A stretch of DNA of 64,000 nt from Bacteroidota bacterium (GTDB lineage: Bacteria > Bacteroidota > Bacteroidia > AKYH767-A > OLB10). The translations under genes were made by a program, and so were the position numbers. The notes under the pieces are model-generated. The model searched no databases, was not told the origin of the DNA, and was given only the letters and a program-made list of their open reading frames with translations. The stretch spans positions 53,647-117,646 of the forward strand of contig JADKFA010000049.1 of assembly GCA_016717725.1 (NCBI GenBank), written 5' to 3'. Positions 63,992 to 64,000 of this stretch are shown here, in pieces. Positions within the stretch are counted from its first letter, which is position 1. Every line of letters begins with the position of its first letter.

Positions 63992-64000
63992 TCTTCAACT

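Overview
The window is bacterial chromosome from a low-GC member of the Bacteroidota, probably a gliding or T9SS-bearing lineage related to Flavobacteriia. Evidence for this: a type IX secretion/gliding core (gldK, gldL, gldM, gldN, a PorP/SprF protein and gldA), several secreted proteins with C-terminal T9SS sorting domains, a Bacteroidota-type promoter (TTTG, 19 bp, TAGGTTTA) before tig, almost no Shine-Dalgarno sequences, and a conserved miaB to groEL gene order.

Layout. 1-6.3 kb: ribF end, a small LRR protein, a PaiB-like protein, a GNAT, a T9SS cargo, a peptide-type ABC permease, a SWIB protein with a histone-H1-like tail, and a flavin-reductase-fold protein. 6.5-10.3 kb: tRNA-Leu and the proteostasis set tig, clpP, clpX. 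10.3-10.7 kb: repeat-rich spacer. 10.7-17.4 kb: dihydrofolate reductase and thyA flank a lipoprotein / VTC / DUF4956 / DUF2490 / CotH-kinase block. 17.5-26.6 kb: housekeeping genes (CNNM/CBS transporter, MazG, dtd, rsgA, metK, anmK) with gldA. 26.7-31 kb: acyl-CoA dehydrogenase and a Wza/Wzc-like export pair. 31.1-33.2 kb: a free-standing GldM C-terminal-domain protein and murF. 33.2-33.7 kb: second repeat-rich spacer. 33.8-41.4 kb, all minus strand: miaB, sigma-54 activator, lptE, a large acidic linker protein, secG, groES, groEL. 41.5-51 kb: three tandem giant LRR / DUF7619-like / T9SS paralogues in one apparent operon. 51.4-53.4 kb: an AbiE-like toxin-antitoxin pair with a 51-bp palindrome at its 5' end. 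53.8-64 kb: topA, a degenerate arginase-fold protein, porP/sprF and gldK-L-M-N.

How the genes fit together. GldK-N form the T9SS core motor and ring. The PorP/SprF protein belongs to the same machine, and the CotH protein, the 2.4-kb cargo and the three LRR proteins look like its clients. The free-standing GldM-like protein and the metal-ligand-deficient arginase homologue are the most unusual possible accessories.

Quality warning. About 20 reading-frame breaks are visible, mostly one-base changes in homopolymers or doublets, and they hit conserved genes (topA, gldL, gldM, gldN, anmK). They cluster at 1.4-5.2, 25.9, 37.0, 41.7-50.9, 55.1 and 60.9-63.8 kb. I treat most as sequencing or assembly errors and give the reconstructed gene extents.

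The most interesting non-coding structure is a family of short palindromes (core TCCCGATAGCWATCGGGA). It occupies intergenic spacers and also sits in frame inside the acidic linker protein at 36.3-38.1 kb.
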